The notes below the pieces were generated by a model, which had not been told where the DNA came from, made no database searches, and saw only the letters and a program-made list of their open reading frames with translations. A DNA stretch of 64,000 nt from Cristatella mucedo (taxonomy: Eukaryota > Bryozoa > Phylactolaemata > Cristatellidae). Location: contig WPIO01000016.1 of NCBI GenBank assembly GCA_009760855.2, positions 1,755,001 through 1,819,000 on the forward strand. Reading direction: 5' to 3'. How positions within the stretch are numbered: position 1 is the stretch's first letter; every line of letters starts with the position of its first letter. The translations under genes were made by a program, and so were the position numbers. Shown here in pieces: positions 47,833 to 60,340 of the stretch.

Positions 47833-48114
47833 ATGCGCCTCCGGCGCCGCCGCAGATGCCGCCTTATGACCGTCGCACGGGGGCCGCCAAATGTGCCGCT
47901 GCCACCGCCACAGATGCAGCCTTATGACGCACAGAGGTGGACCGCCACCGCGGGATCAACGCATCGGAAATGCCGCAGGTTTTGCGAGCTTTGCAAACCG
48001 GTCGGCGGGTCCTGTCGAAAATGCGCCGTGGGCGCACGGAGATCGCCTGCCCCTTCGCGTCGAGCCCGAGGCCGCCGCCGCAACCGCCGCCCGCTCCCGA
48101 AGCTAGCCCTTGCT
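47833..48114 (+). CDS. Small ORF with CX2CX6CX2C (copy 2, tentative)
   Basis: Duplicate of 39507-39788; one residue near the start differs. Same caveats: no family recognised. Confidence 0.2.
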
Positions 48115-48326
48115 TGACCTTGTTCCCGATGCGCCGGTGCGCGCGTTGGGTGCCTTGGCAATCGCAACGTAACCGCGGAACGAACACAGTGAAGCGTCGG
48201 ATCGCTGTCATGTTTACTGTCCGCCCTTCTCTCCTCCCTTTTCTTCTCTGCCTTTCCTTAGCCCGGGGGAGAGGAGGGGCCGCGGCGCCGCAAAGATGTC
48301 TACGGCCGTTGATTGCCGGCGCCCTC

Positions 48327-48394
48327 AGTCCGCGTCCGCCGCCAGGAACTAATTTGTCGTGGCATATTCGTACGCGTACGAACGCTGATTGGTG
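48327..48394 (+). promoter_or_regulatory. Profilin promoter block with inverted CCAAT box (copy 2)
   Basis: Identical to 40001-40068. ATTGG at 48388-48392; the noncoding exon donor (gtgagtgg) is at 48466. Confidence 0.65.
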
Positions 48395-49779
48395 GAGCAG
48401 CGAAACTTGGCCGGCGGCACAGCCGACCTCATTGCCATCTGCCGCCGTTGCTGGGAGCCGTGGAGGTGAGTGGCCGCCGAGCTGCGGGTTCTTTTCGGCG
48501 CGAATGCTACTGCGGCGTCTTTAGCGCGTGCCCTTGTATGTGTGTGTGCGCGCCTTATTTATGGCGGCTCGTCCATAGTAACGTGCTTCTTTCGCGACCG
48601 CTTCGCTAGTCGCCCGAGCGCGCGGGTACGCAGATTGTCAAAGGCGCCGCGTCAGTCGAATCGGAGCGAGAACAAGACGCTAGTCGCGATCGAAAGGTTG
48701 CTATTAGGCTAGATTGATTCCAGTAAGTAAGCACCGCTCCTCTGAGGATCAACGTGTTCGTGCGGCGGTATGAGACTGCGCTTTGCTTTGTGTTTTAAAG
48801 TTGTCTGCTCTCGTCGACCTACTTGCAGGTCACTCGATCCACTTCAAGCAGGGCTCATACTTTCCCTTAGGGCGTCAGAACGCTACTTGCCGGGCGTGCA
48901 GTTGTACTACAACCCGCGAATGCTAGCGCAACGCTCGCTGCATTCCAGAGCCTTGCAATCGGCCTCCGGAGCTGGAGAGCTGAAGTGTTACCGTGGGTCC
49001 GGCGGCGGCAGATCTTCAGCAGAGTCTCACGAAGGCATAAGCGTGGACGTAGCCGGTAAAGAGATTCAGTCTGTATTCTTTTCTCAACGCGTACGCATAT
49101 ATGAGGCTTCGATAAATCACCGCAGTTTGGAAATGTAGTCGCGTCCCGTAATATCGCTGCGTACATTGGGAGGGGGCCGAGCTCAGAGCTTTGTCACCTT
49201 CATCGTTGGCCGCAAGTGAGGCGTACGTCAGTGGCCGGATCCTTCGCTGCGTCAGTTGCTTAGCCATCGGCCGCAGGTGAAGCGTTCGCGCCAATTACAA
49301 CAGCGGCAGCCTGTTGAATGTCTCACTAAAAGCCAATTGGTCACTCATCCGCGATCAAGTTGTCCAGGAGAAGGTAGATGCATTTCTGCTGACCGTCGAG
49401 GCGTGGATGACGCCCTGCTCTAGTGGCTGCGTATCTGACACAGGCCCGCCCGGTGCGTCATTCTTTAAAACCGTTCGAGCTCATGCTGCCGTAGAAATTG
49501 TACAATTGTACGCGGCGAAAGCAGCTCCTGCGGCGTCAACCCGGAGGCGTGGAGCAGATAATTAATTGGCGGTGAAAAAACCTGGCCTGTAGAGATTGCC
49601 TGAACGTCGTAAAGCGGCGGCTGTTGCCGCACAGCCTGAGAGTCCGGGTTGGCGAGCTAAGGTGTCGGACAGACAGACGGAAGCATGTGGTTCGGGGGGG
49701 GGTGCTGCTCGCGGCTCGCTTTTCATTGATTCCTGCCTCACCCGTTCGCGTCTCTCTCCTATAGGTAGAAACAGCAACG

Positions 49780-50747
49780 ATGAGCTGGGACTCGTATCTC
49801 GATAACTTGTGTGCTCAGAGCAACAGCGCCGACGGTGTGCAAAATGCCACTAAGTGTGCCATAATTAGCTTGGAGGGTGGGGCGTCGTGGACCACACCTA
49901 ATCACGTGAGTTGCTTGCTTACGACGCTGGACACGTTTGCCGTCCGAATTTTATTATTCGGCAGTCTAGCTTCGCAATACGCTGCACTCCGGCCTGGCGG
50001 CCGACATGAAACCGTGGCAAAAGTTCCTCGTCTTTTTCTTAGCCGCATGGCCTAAATCTGACGCCCTCGGAAGGACAGGCCATTGCAGACTCGATGAAGC
50101 GTGGGGACTTTTCGAAGTTCCAAGCGAGCGGCGTAACTGTGGAAGGTGAGAAGTACATGTTCATTAGAGAAGATGGAGCATTCGCCTCTGCAAAGAAAGC
50201 CGGCTTAGGTGCCCTCTCCATGATGAAAAGTAAATCGGGTCAGTACAGCAGCTGGGCGTGTCGCCATCTTGCTTCGGCTTTCTGGCACCTGTGGCTCTTG
50301 AATCGTCCATGCTGTCCAAGCTGTAGCCACGCGAGTGTCGAGTAAGACAGTGTTGCTTTGCGTCGGTGTGCATGCCCCGTAATTGCTCTGCCGTGGCATT
50401 GGGAAGAAGAGCGCCTGGCTCCGGCACGGCCACCGTTGCATCGACGCTGGCCTGTGCACTGCGATAGCTAGCTAGCTAGCTAGCTGTCTCACGTTGCCGC
50501 CTGGGGTTGACGGGTTCGCACCTGCTTTTCAGTTGCTGCTGAGTTTCTGCCTGGTAGCCGCGGCCCTAGGGCTGGCTGCGGTGCCCTTCCGATGTCGCCC
50601 TGGAGGGTGACTTGACACTTGACTCGGGGTCGCTTCGCTTCCGTTGCAGCCGTGGTGATAGCGTTCACGCCCGAGGGCAAGGCCCAAGGCAAAACTACGA
50701 TGGCCGTTGGTGTTATTGTCGATTACCTCACATCGGTGGGCATGTAG
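49780..50747 (+). CDS. PFN: Profilin (copy 2)
   Basis: Exons 49780-49905, 50043-50238 and 50650-50747 encode the same 139-residue profilin as copy 1, with the same splice sites and phases. The 5' UTR exon starts at 49765 after 'ctatag'. It differs just upstream of the ATG by a 3-bp deletion (acagcaacg against acagcagcaacg). The intact frame, splice sites, promoter block and poly(A) signal make it likely functional if the duplication is real. If the two units are haplotypes wrongly placed in tandem, copies 1 and 2 are alleles of one gene. Confidence 0.95.
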
Positions 50748-51089
50748 TCGCTGTGTAGCACAGCTCGCCGGCCACTTCGTTCGCGGCGATAAGACCTCTT
50801 TACCTTCCTTTGGACTTGCACTGGCTCTTAGTGCTGCCTGCCTGCTGCGCTCCGCCTCTGCTCCGACGATTGCTGTCAGGTACTCGGGCGGACAGAGCCT
50901 GCGGCCGAGTCTGGTAGCTAAGGACGTGCGACGGCCGCCATCGAATGGCGTCTCGGCTTCGGCTGCTGCTGCCGTCGCCTGGACGACGACTTCCGAAAAG
51001 CAGCCTTCGGCTAACAGTAGCCAGCCCAGGCAGTGACGAGCTTGCACCGGTCCACTAACCCACTGCTTTCCTTGCTGCCTGACTGAATC

Positions 51090-51095
51090 AATAAA
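51090..51095 (+). terminator. Poly(A) signal AATAAA, profilin copy 2
   Basis: AATAAA in the same context as copy 1, about 340 bases after the stop. Confidence 0.8.
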
Positions 51096-52329
51096 TGACG
51101 GTAAATGAAGCACATTTTATTATTTCGTTACTCGAGCTCCTGATAAGTGAAACAAGATGAACAGGGTTTTTTCAAGCTAACGCTTGTGTTAAATGCATTG
51201 CAAATGCTCAAGGACGAGACCGGGGCAATGCCAGCAGACACGTGGAGCCAGACAATGTGTACATACCGGACAGCTGGGACTCGTTGGTAGATATGTAGTT
51301 GGACCAACTGACGTGGCTGCTGCCCAGGCCTTGCCTGCTGCCGGGTTCGTGCGAGGACGTCACAGGTCGCTGCCTGTTGAGTGCATTCGCCATCAGAGAG
51401 GTTCTGTTTATTTACTGCGGTCGATTGCAGCTTAATCTAAAGAGTCAAAGCTCAAATACGAATTGTAGAAAATGAAACGATGTTTTGTCTCGTCGAATCA
51501 AACCTTGAAAAGTCTACACGAAGGTCGTTGGCAGTAGTCGGACACTGACTTGGCCTAGGGCACTAGCCGACTGGAGCTACGACGGTTCGTGGAGCAATCT
51601 CTTACTCGTATCTCGTACGCCAGCAAAGTCGCTTGATTTGGGCGGTGCATGACCCCCTGCTGGCGTCAACAGATGTCTCCTGTAGACTGCCTCCTGCTGA
51701 CGAGTATGAAATACTGTGAGGCAGTCCGACAGAGACGATTTGCCACCCCCCCCCCCCGGCCACTTTTCGGTGGCTCCACTTTTTCGGGCGGTGGATGAGC
51801 CGTTCGCTGACTCACACTCTGGCTCTCTGTTCGGTATTCTTTCGACTCAAATTCGCTGCCGATAATTACACACAGTGCAGTACCTGTACCTGTACTTTGA
51901 AGTGTGCCACTATATGTGCTTGTACACCTGTACAAGTGCCTGTCGTTCGTGTCTGCCTATTCGTGGCCGATTTGCCACATATTTCAGCATTGGCTTGGGC
52001 CATCGCTGCCGATTGCCACCGCTGCACGAGAACGTTGGTGTGCTAAGAGCTGAAACGTACGATTGCCCGAGGATGGACTGCTGGATCTTAGCCTGGAGCC
52101 ACTTTCTGCATACTTTTTTCGAGGGATCGTTGTGGACTGCAATCTATTGCCGTGCATTGCCCGACAATAATTAATAGAAATATTAATAATAATACATTTG
52201 TACAGCATCCTCAGAGAGCTTAATCTCTTTCATTGTACTTTATGCAGAAGCTGTACAGGAAGCATGGCTAAATGGTTTATGTAGCACGTAAAATTTCTGC
52301 ATTAATAATAGAAAATGAGGAAACATGTA

Positions 52330-52480
52330 GATAGTCAATACTGGCCCTAGTGGTTAAGGTGCTCGGCCAAGGTTTGGCCGAGGTCGTGGGCTCGAGCCCG
52401 ATGGCATTTGTGAGGCGCCTGAATAGAAATTAGGTTCTCTTAGGGCGCTTTATAAATGAATTATATATATATATATATAT
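52330..52480 (+). mobile_element. tRNA-derived SINE with target-site duplication (unit 2)
   Basis: Same insertion as at 43931-44087, flanked by AACATGTA at 52322-52329 and 52481-52488. The (TA)n tail is shorter than in unit 1. The shared site shows that the SINE inserted before the block was duplicated. Confidence 0.92.
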
Positions 52481-52854
52481 AACATGTAAATTAGGTTAGG
52501 GCAATGTGCACGCATTAGAACACTGAGGACAAATCACTCAGACCAACAAAAGTTGGCAAAAATGGGTACGTTTTCGGCTTCTTTTCAAGCTTCCGCTTAA
52601 GTATTCACTATTAAATATTCACTACTGAATACGTATCAAATATTAACAGGCCTGGCTCATTTAATGGCAGAGCTAAACCGTGTATCACTGAGTAAGGGGG
52701 GACATTATATTTAGTCAGAGGCGAAAACTTGTTAAGAGCGTCTGCTTGTGTTGTGTTTTGGCCACATATCAGCGTCGACGGTTTGAAGGAGAATCTTTCA
52801 TAGGGTAGCACGCATTGGACACGCAGAAGAATATGAACTGCGAGCTGAGTACCC

Positions 52855-53567
52855 GCTCGTTTGGTTTGTTGGTCCATGCATTTGTGACATCTCGTCTCGA
52901 CTTCTGCAACTCACTGCTTACTGGCCTACCAGCATGTGCGATCAGGCGATTGCAGCTGGTGCAAAACTCTGCAGCTCGGCTTGTCTGTCGTGAGCCTCGC
53001 AGTTGCCACGTTACTCCTCTTCTCGCCGACCTGCATTGGCTACCAGTCAAGCAACGGATTGACTTTAAGGTTTTGTCACTCACTTTTAGGTCCCTTCATT
53101 CTATGGCTCCAGCCTATCTCTCCGACATACTCCCCCATCAGGCCAAGCATCGTACCACCAGCTTTTCGGAATCCACTAGTCTAGAAATACCTCGTACAAA
53201 CCTTAAATCCTTTGGAGACCGTGCATTTAGTTCGTATGCTCCCAAGGCCTGGAACTCGCTCCCGACCTGCGTCAGAACATCCCATGACCTGACCACATTT
53301 AAAGGGAACTTCAAAGCACACCTATTTAGGACAGTATTTAGTGAGTCCCTGTGATTCATCCTTCACGTGCTTCAGCGTGCTGACACTGTGCATGCTGCCA
53401 CTAACCACATTCGCATGCTGACCCTGTGCATGTCACCCATAACCATATTATTCATTTCGTCTGTTTTTTCAAGCATATTTTACTTACCATTCAATTGCAT
53501 TTCACTTCACAGCAAATGCAAAGCGCCTAGAAAGAGATTAAGTTCTCTGAGGGCGCTTTATCAAGTG

Positions 53568-53601
<34 letters not shown>

Positions 53602-53602
53602 C
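52855..53602 (+). mobile_element. LINE family A copy A16
   Basis: The open frame from about 52868 reads LLVHAFVTSRLDFCNSLLTG to the ORF2 end at 53354, followed by the 3' UTR, stem-loop and (TTA)n at 53567-53600. Close to copies A7, A9 and A13. 5'-truncated. Confidence 0.92.
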
Positions 53603-55157
53603 GTTGCTGCTTCGCCGAATGAATGCGTAGAAAAATCGGCTGCATTGGCTTTGAGCCCTGTGGGTGGTCGGTGTGGAGGTCGCGGGCTCGAGCGTCTGAC
53701 CGTCGTCTCGGCCTGAAGCGAAAGAGCGTTAGTTGAAAGAAAAATCTAACGACGACGGGTGCGAGTGAGCTGCTGCGCCGGAGAGCCGTCTGGACAAGCT
53801 TTGACAACTCGAAGCTTCCCCTCTGCGCGGGACTGGCCGGCACAGAACTTTGGTCAAGTTTCAGCAGTCGCCGAGGCAGGCAAAAAGTCAAAATGTTACC
53901 GGCCACATGACCAACTGCTCGTGTAAGATGCTTTTCCTCCTTGTGTTTTTCTTGAAAAATTGGTTTGCACTTTTTCTTTACGGTTGTTATTTAAGACCCT
54001 CGCATGTTCCTAGCTACGTCCTAAATACTACCGTCATGCAACATTGAAAAATTACATAACTTAAAGAGATGTCGTCCCGCATTCGCGCGACGACAATCCG
54101 CTCGGGTTCATGGTAGGCCCATGCAATTCTAGCCGGCCGTATCCGATGGATTGGTGGTCTAGCCCAAGTCGCCCGTTCCTCAAGCGCTTGAAGCTTCAAA
54201 CCGTCGCATCGAATTTCAGACTCGCGATAAGCAAACTATCGACTAAATGGCTGGCAGAAAAGAAATGAGCCAGAAAGTATAATAAAAAAATGGCAGAAAA
54301 ATAAAAATGGCAAAACAAGGCCCGAGCGGAGAGCGGCTTGGTCAGCCGACTTCCGCTTCCGCCGCCGCAGTAAGACCGTCCCAAACGGTTTGCTCGCCCG
54401 TATCAGTCTGTCGGACCTAATGCGGGCTGGCAGGCCCGAAATAGAAGATCGAGGCAGGCGTTAGTCCGAACCGAGCGAGATTTATAAACCGGAGGAAGTG
54501 ACGGCGGACTGAACTCGATTCTCGATCCTTCGGCAACGTCGGCGCGTGACCATGACCGATTGGCGCTGGCTCCATCTGTCGGGAAGCCGCGCCTTGCTGC
54601 AGCCGCCGTATCCGCGCTTTTCAGCTGTTTCGTGCGAAGCGGCAAGAATTTTCTTACGAGGATCGCTGCTGGTTTGCAAGTTTCATAAATTTTTCAGCGG
54701 ACGACACCAAAGTGAATCCGGAAATGGAGCGACTTGCGACCTACAGCGAGCCGAGACCGCCCCGCCCCGCCACGCCCTCCCCCTCCCCTTCCCCCCCCCC
54801 CCGCTGCGACGGTCCGTGCTCGAGCGCTGTGGCATTCGTGACATAGTCGGGCGACAAAGAGTGAGGAGAGGGGCGTCGGATCGCGTTCCATATGTATTGT
54901 CTGCCTTCCGTCCACCCCACTTCTTGGGACGAGAATATAGGGCGAGTCCTGCTTGTGTCGTGCTTCGGTCTCATTTCTCGTCGGAAGTTTACACGGTTTA
55001 CAAGTTTCCTCCAAGTCTTGCTATCTAAGCTCTAAAACGCGGAGGACTGACCTCGTATTAGATTGTTCGTGAAGTGAATCATATTTTTATTTATGGAGGA
55101 CGTTACGCTTGCCCCTAGTATATAGGGTGAGTAGAGATTCAAGATGCATTCTTCTCT
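53603..55157. other. Unassigned sequence between LINE copies
   Basis: No gene recognised. Position 53675-53695 has a B-box-like 'aggtcgcgggctcgagcg', possibly a SINE scrap. A C-rich tract lies at 54765-54803. Frames in 54546-55028 show no conserved domain. Confidence 0.35.
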
Positions 55158-56060
55158 ATAATAATAATAATACATTTGATATAGCACCCTCAGAGAACTC
55201 AATCTTTTTCTAGGCACTTTAGATTTGCTTCAAAAGAAGCACGATCGAATGGTTAGTGGCAGCATGCTCAATAAACAACAAGAACAATATGGTTAGGGGT
55301 GACATGCCCAGGGTCAGCATGCAAGTATGGTTAGTGACAGCATACACAGTGTCAGCACGCATAAGCACATAATGAAGAATCACAGGGACCCACTAAATTC
55401 TGTCATTAATAGATGCGTTTTTAGTTTTTTTTTAATTTGGTCCAGTCAGGAGATGTGACGCAAGTCAGGAGTGAGTTCAAGGCTTTGGGAGTGTACGAAC
55501 TAAAGGCATGGTCTCCGAAGGATTTGAGGTTTGCACGAGGTGTAGGTAACCACTATTAGATTCCTGAAAGCGAGTGATGCGATGCTTAGCCTGGCGGGGG
55601 AGTCGATCCGGTAGGTAGGCTGGAGACGAAGAATGAAGGGGCCTAAAAGTGAGAGTCAAAACCTCGAAGTCAATGCGTTGCTTGACTGGGAGTCAGTGCA
55701 GGTCGGCGAGAAGTAGTGTGATGTGGCAACTGCAAAACTCACGCCAGACAAGCCTAGCTGCAGAGTTTGGCCCCAGCCGTAAGCGCCCGAGTGCACGGGC
55801 CATTAGGCCAGCAAGCAGTGAGTTACAGAACTCAGACACGATGTCACAAAATGCACGGACCAATTTAAATGTGGTATCCCTGTCTAAACGAGCCAGAATT
55901 TTAGCAATGTTATGTAGCTGAAAGTAGGCAGACTTGACTGTGGAGCTGATGTGGTCTTCTAATGAAAGGTCACTTTGGAACACGTCACCTAGATTTCTTG
56001 CAGATTCAACAGGAGATAGGCTGGCAGAGCCGATTTCTAATTTCTGAATCATAATTTATA
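55158..56060 (-). mobile_element. LINE family A copy A17, degraded
   Basis: The minus strand begins near 56060 with LEIGSASLSPVESARNLGDV and FQSDLSLEDHISSTVKSAYF, and runs through a frame broken by small indels to the 3' UTR, stem-loop and (TTA)n at 55160-55172. Confidence 0.88.
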
Positions 56061-56644
56061 CTATGTCGAAAGCCATCAGTAGATGAGGTTATATATTCCA
56101 CGTGGGAAGAGATTTTTGAGAAAGAGTGTACTAGCTGCACTCCCAGATTGATCGCGGGAATCTCTTCCGCTAAGAGGGTTCCGCCATACGCCTCCCTGTG
56201 CAGCATTTAACCTTTCGCAATTTCGCCTCATCTCCCGCTGCCTTATTAGCTGTTTCTTATATGACGAGTTCATTGTATCCAATAAAGCGGAAAAATTTTT
56301 GGAACACCTCGACGATATCGCTGGTCGCGGCGTCCGCGTCGTTTCTCTCAAAGCAATGACGAAGGCACGCCCCTGGCGGCGGCGCCAAGTGGTGGCTTTG
56401 GGAGGTATGGATTGGTCTACCTGGCCTCAGTCAGAGCCAACGAGTAGAACCATCATACTCAGCTTTGAGGTCTGCGCTCAGTCTTGCATAAGTCTCGGAC
56501 CGTCCTCCAGTCTTAATGACGTACGCATCGAAGAATAAAGCAGAACACAAGTAGGACAGAAGCAGTCTTGTCGTCGTGTAGCGGCGGCGATAAGTGGGTG
56601 CCGTAGCATAGATATTATGCTCGATCGGCGGGGCCTGCGCACGC
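56061..56644. other. Unassigned flank upstream of the third profilin
   Basis: No gene recognised. Confidence 0.35.
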
Positions 56645-56714
56645 AGTCCACGTCCGCTACTCGGAACTAGTTTGTCATTGCCTATTCGTACGCGAATGCG
56701 AATGCTGATTGGTG
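56645..56714 (+). promoter_or_regulatory. Profilin promoter block, diverged copy (third gene)
   Basis: Shares with copies 1 and 2 the ordered pieces 'agtcc.cgtccgc', 'ggaacta.tttgtc.t', 'tattcgtacgcg' and 'gctgattggtg'. ATTGG lies at 56708-56712. The donor gtgagtgg follows at 56785. Surrounding bases have diverged, so this block is probably under constraint. Confidence 0.65.
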
Positions 56715-57933
56715 CAAGGCCCCGTCCCGTCAGCCTGACCAACCTTTAGTCATCCTTCTTCCGCAAGTGTCCTGAACGGCGTGGGTGAGTGGTCTTGGCG
56801 AGCTCTTTCCAGGCTGCTCTTTCTGTGCCGTCTTAGGCGCGGACGCGTGCGTGTTCTGGCTAAGCATAATTTAAATTCGTAATTTCGTGCTAAGTTCGTA
56901 ACCGACTTGGGAGTCCCGTGCGCACGTCGCTAGAGGCGGTGGGCCGGTCGGATCTAGGAACGAGGAAGAGACGAGAGAGACTCTTAGTCGAAAGGTTGCA
57001 GTTGTGCTATGGAAATTCCAGCGACTACCATTAACTTGATGAATTCATTTGTGCTTAAGTGCGAATCTGGGTCGCTTAGCGCATTGAAGGCGTCGGCGTT
57101 CCTTCACCTACATAGTATGAGCCCGGCCGGCCGGCTAGGGCGGATTGCGGATGTCATGGCTGGCGTGGGTCTTCCGGCGTTTGCCGGCCGGCGGGCGGCG
57201 TACAGCTATGGCTTTGCGCACTGCGTGCGCACCGCCACCGAGCTTGGTGTTCAATGACATTTTCAATTGTCATTGTCACGACCAAACGCTGCTGCAGCGA
57301 ATCAAGCGTGGCAAAAAGTGGACTAGACTTGTATCTAGGAAGGAACCCGGTGTCGGCGTAGTTGCGTGCAGTGGAAACGTGCCCAAACGCGCCAGCCGCC
57401 GGGTGTCGCGGAATCGAAGCCGAGCGAGCGCGAATCGCTGTTCGCGAAACGCGTGTGCGTCGCTACGTCGACAAGAGGTGTGATCTGGGTGATCGCTCGT
57501 TGAGCTTTCGACTGACGACGCACAAGAGCCGACGCCGCAGTAGCCGAGTGCTCGTCTGGGCGCTAGTGCTGAAACGCGAGACTTGTGCGCGCGAGGACCA
57601 TTCAGGTTCTATTTTCTCGCTCGTGCTGGGGAGCATTAATTTCTTGCCGACTATTAGCTTGCGGTGGGAATTGTAAATTCTCCGACGGTAGCTTTCGTCC
57701 GGGTATGCGGGGCTCACTCGGACGACTTTGAGCACGTACAGAATGCCTAGCTCTAAACCTCGTCAAGATAATCCGGACGGCATGACGTGGCAGCTGCCGC
57801 AGCGCCCGGGTGTCGAGCCGTCTGTCTAGCTAAGCTGTCAAGTCAAGGAAGCTGCTGATGCTGCTGCTGCTCGTGTTGCATTCATCCTGCTGATGCTGCT
57901 GCTCGCGTCTGTTTTTCAAGGTGAACAGCGAGA

Positions 57934-58935
57934 ATGAGCTGGAACGCGTACGTCGATAACCTGATTGGTCAGAGCGGAGGACACCTCAGCAAAGGTTGCA
58001 TCATCGGCTTGGAAGGTGGCGTGTGGACACCGGGTGCCGAAGTAAGTCGCTGCTGCTGCCGCTCGTTTACGGCGCGTCTGCTTGGCACTTTGGCTCTGCG
58101 AGTACATCGCCATCGTATTACAAGGCAGTCTATCCAACCCTGCATTGTGCTTTGCTTGAGCTTGACATGTAGCCATGGCGAGGCGCCCGCGTCTTTTTTC
58201 TTAGGCGAACTTGCTGCAAGTGTCGGCCGCTGAAGCATCGGCCGTTGGAAAGGTGATGAAAACGAAGAATTCCACCGAGGTTCAGCAGCAGTTTGCCGCG
58301 AGCGGCATAACTCTGGAAGGCCAGAAATACATGTTCATTCGAGATATGCAATTGGACGGACGTTGCGTCGTTGGAAAGAAAGCCGGCTTTGGTGCCGTCA
58401 CACTCCAGAGTACTAAGACAGGTCAGTGTGGTGGTGGCAGCAGCTCTGCAGAGCTCGGCTCAGAGCGACACGTGTTGCAGTCCCCGTGTTGCCCGAGGGT
58501 TTCAGGCACCCGTTTGCGTTGTCGCTGGGTCGCTGTTCCTCCACTTAGAGCATTTCAAGTGAGACGGTGCTGCTTCATGTCTTCTTCATGCCCGGAAGTG
58601 CTATTTGGTTGCATGGCTAAGAATGCCTGGAGTGGCTTCTCCAACTCGTGCATGAATAGTGATGCACTCTCTCTCTCTCTCTCTCTCTGCACTGTGCTGT
58701 CTCTCTCTGCGCTGTAATGCCACTGTGATCGGCTGTGTCGCCTGCGCTGCTGTAATGCACTTGACGTGCCTGTCGATGTCGTGGTGTCGCCCCTCGGCAC
58801 GCATCGGTCTAATTCGGTCGCTTCACTTTCGTTGTAGCCGTGGTGATAGGGTTTACGCCCGAAGGCAAGGAACAACGTGCTGCTACGAATGCCGTTAACA
58901 CTATAGCCGAATACCTTGAAAAGTCAAACTACTAG
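57934..58935 (+). CDS. PFN: Profilin (third, divergent gene)
   Basis: Coding exons 57934-58041, 58205-58421 and 58838-58935 (phases 0 and 1) give 140 residues. The first exon is inferred to be noncoding and to end at 56784, spliced to 57921. The protein starts MSWNAYVDNLIGQSGGHLSK, has GCIIGLEGGVWT, ITLEGQKYMFIRD and KKAGFGAV, and ends AVVIGFTPEGK and TIAEYLEKSNY. These are the N-terminal helix, central strand and C-terminal helix of profilin. Compared with copies 1 and 2 it lacks about seven residues before the first intron and gains residues in exon 2. Intron positions and phases are the same. Expected role: actin-monomer and poly-proline binding. Its divergence shows that this duplication is much older. 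Confidence 0.95.
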
Positions 58936-59688
58936 TCGCTGTAACTTGAGAGAAAGAGATTACATCACGTGCAAGCCACGACATTTTGCTGTCACTTTTT
59001 CTCGTGTAGTTGCTGGGGGGGTGCAGCTGCAGCAGTCCTGCGCGCAGAGCTCGCTCAACGGCCGTTCTTGCCCATTTGGGCAAAAGGGCAGTATGTTGCA
59101 GAGGGGGAGAACAAAAATGGCTGGCGTTCAACAGAGTCATCGCGTGAACCCGTTGCGTGCGCACCGCGAACAGTTGCTGCTTCTGCATTTCTGTCCACTT
59201 GCTTCTCGGCCTCCTGCTTCTCTGCTCACACTCTGCCGATGAGTGGGCTCGCTCTCCTTCCTTGGCTCGGTGCTAAGCAGACGGCTACGCTGCCAAACGA
59301 CCGCCTGCCCTCGATCGCTTCCTGTCTCAATCCTGGTCCTGTCCTAGTCCTGATGACAGCAGTCACTGCTGACCGCCGATTCACCTGCCAGTCAGCTCGC
59401 TCCGATGCCGTTGCCGCTTGATTGAGCCATTTCTCGTGCTGCATTCTGCCTCGTGGCGCCTCTGCCAAGCGATCGGTATCGGGTCCTTGAGAGAACAGAG
59501 CCTTGGTCTGCCTGGTTGAGTCAAGAGTGGGATCCTACTGGCACCTGACGACTCAACGGCTTTGATCGAATTAGGTCTCGACTGCCGTCGCTGGTTGCCA
59601 AGCTTTAGCTTCGTCCACAAAGCAGCCTGCAGTCGGCATGCATGAGTCGGTGGTTTGCTCTCTTTCCTTTGCCTTGCCCAGCTGCAGC

Positions 59689-59694
59689 AATAAA
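59689..59694 (+). terminator. Poly(A) signal AATAAA, third profilin
   Basis: AATAAA about 750 bases after the stop, within 'cagcaataaacaatggtaaa', followed by 'ggaagtgcatc'. The same string follows the remnant at 61070. Confidence 0.8.
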
Positions 59695-60026
59695 CAATGG
59701 TAAAGGAAGTGCATCTTACTGTTGTTGAGTGCTGAACACGTGAGAAATGAAAGCTTTACAAGGTTTTCGAGCTGATCTGTGTTATCCTTGAACATGTACT
59801 TTAGTCCATAGAGGAGCAAGGCAGACAGGTCTGATGCGACCTGATGCTCCCCTCCCCCCCAGTTGCATCGTGCGAGTTGGGCGTTGTGGGCATGACATTA
59901 GGTCTAGTGGGCATTTGCTAGCAGCATGTAAGCTTTGATCCTTTTATTAATTAGGCCAAATTGCCAGAACAAAAACTGACTAATCTTACTGATCGTGAGG
60001 TGCTGCACTTTAATGAGAGCTTATTG

Positions 60027-60335
60027 CTAGTCCCAGGTAGCAACTAAATTGCAATTTACAAGTATTAGATTTAGATCAGCAACAAAAACTTCGTTTTCAG
60101 AAATAAACTTAACATTAAGCGAACAAATCACTTTTTCTGTAATACTTGGATAAAGAGTTGAAAAGTTTGGGTCTGTTGTATAAGCAGAACCAGTAAAACC
60201 AAGAATACTAGATTTACTAGCAAGAAAAGTCCAACCAGTAGGCATTTTAATCCAAGAATTAGAAGTAGCAATCTCAACTCCTAACTCAAACTTATCTGTA
60301 GTTGCAACTGATTGTGTAACAGAGTTATTAATCAT
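60027..60335 (-). CDS. Unknown protein, 102 aa, in the AT-rich island
   Basis: The frame runs from ATG at 60335 to a stop at 60027. It reads MINNSVTQSVATTDKFELGV, then WIKMPTGWTFLASKS, and ends VNCNLVATWD. It is rich in Thr, Ser, Asn and small hydrophobics, without low complexity, cysteine clusters or a signal peptide. The composition (beta-rich, Thr/Ser/Asn) resembles structural proteins of phages or viruses, but I cannot match a family. It follows the preceding frame almost directly, as in compact prokaryotic or viral genomes. Codons favour A/T at third positions, unlike the neighbouring profilins. Confidence 0.4.
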   Translation of the reverse strand: MINNSVTQSVATTDKFELGVEIATSNSWIKMPTGWTFLASKSSILGFTGSAYTTDPNFSTLYPSITEKVICSLNVKFISENEVFVADLNLILVNCNLVATWD

Positions 60336-60340
60336 ATCTA

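Larger units (their letters stand above)
46575..52543 (+). repeat. Segmental duplication unit 2 (profilin block)
   Basis: Second copy of the 38248-44150 block. It keeps the ~79-bp segment near 48636-48714 that unit 1 lacks. A recognisable relative of this segment ('tcgaaaggttgc' and flanks, near 56990) occurs at the third profilin, so unit 1 lost it. At the right edge the LINE A fragment carrying the SINE continues beyond 52543 to about 52620. Confidence 0.95.
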
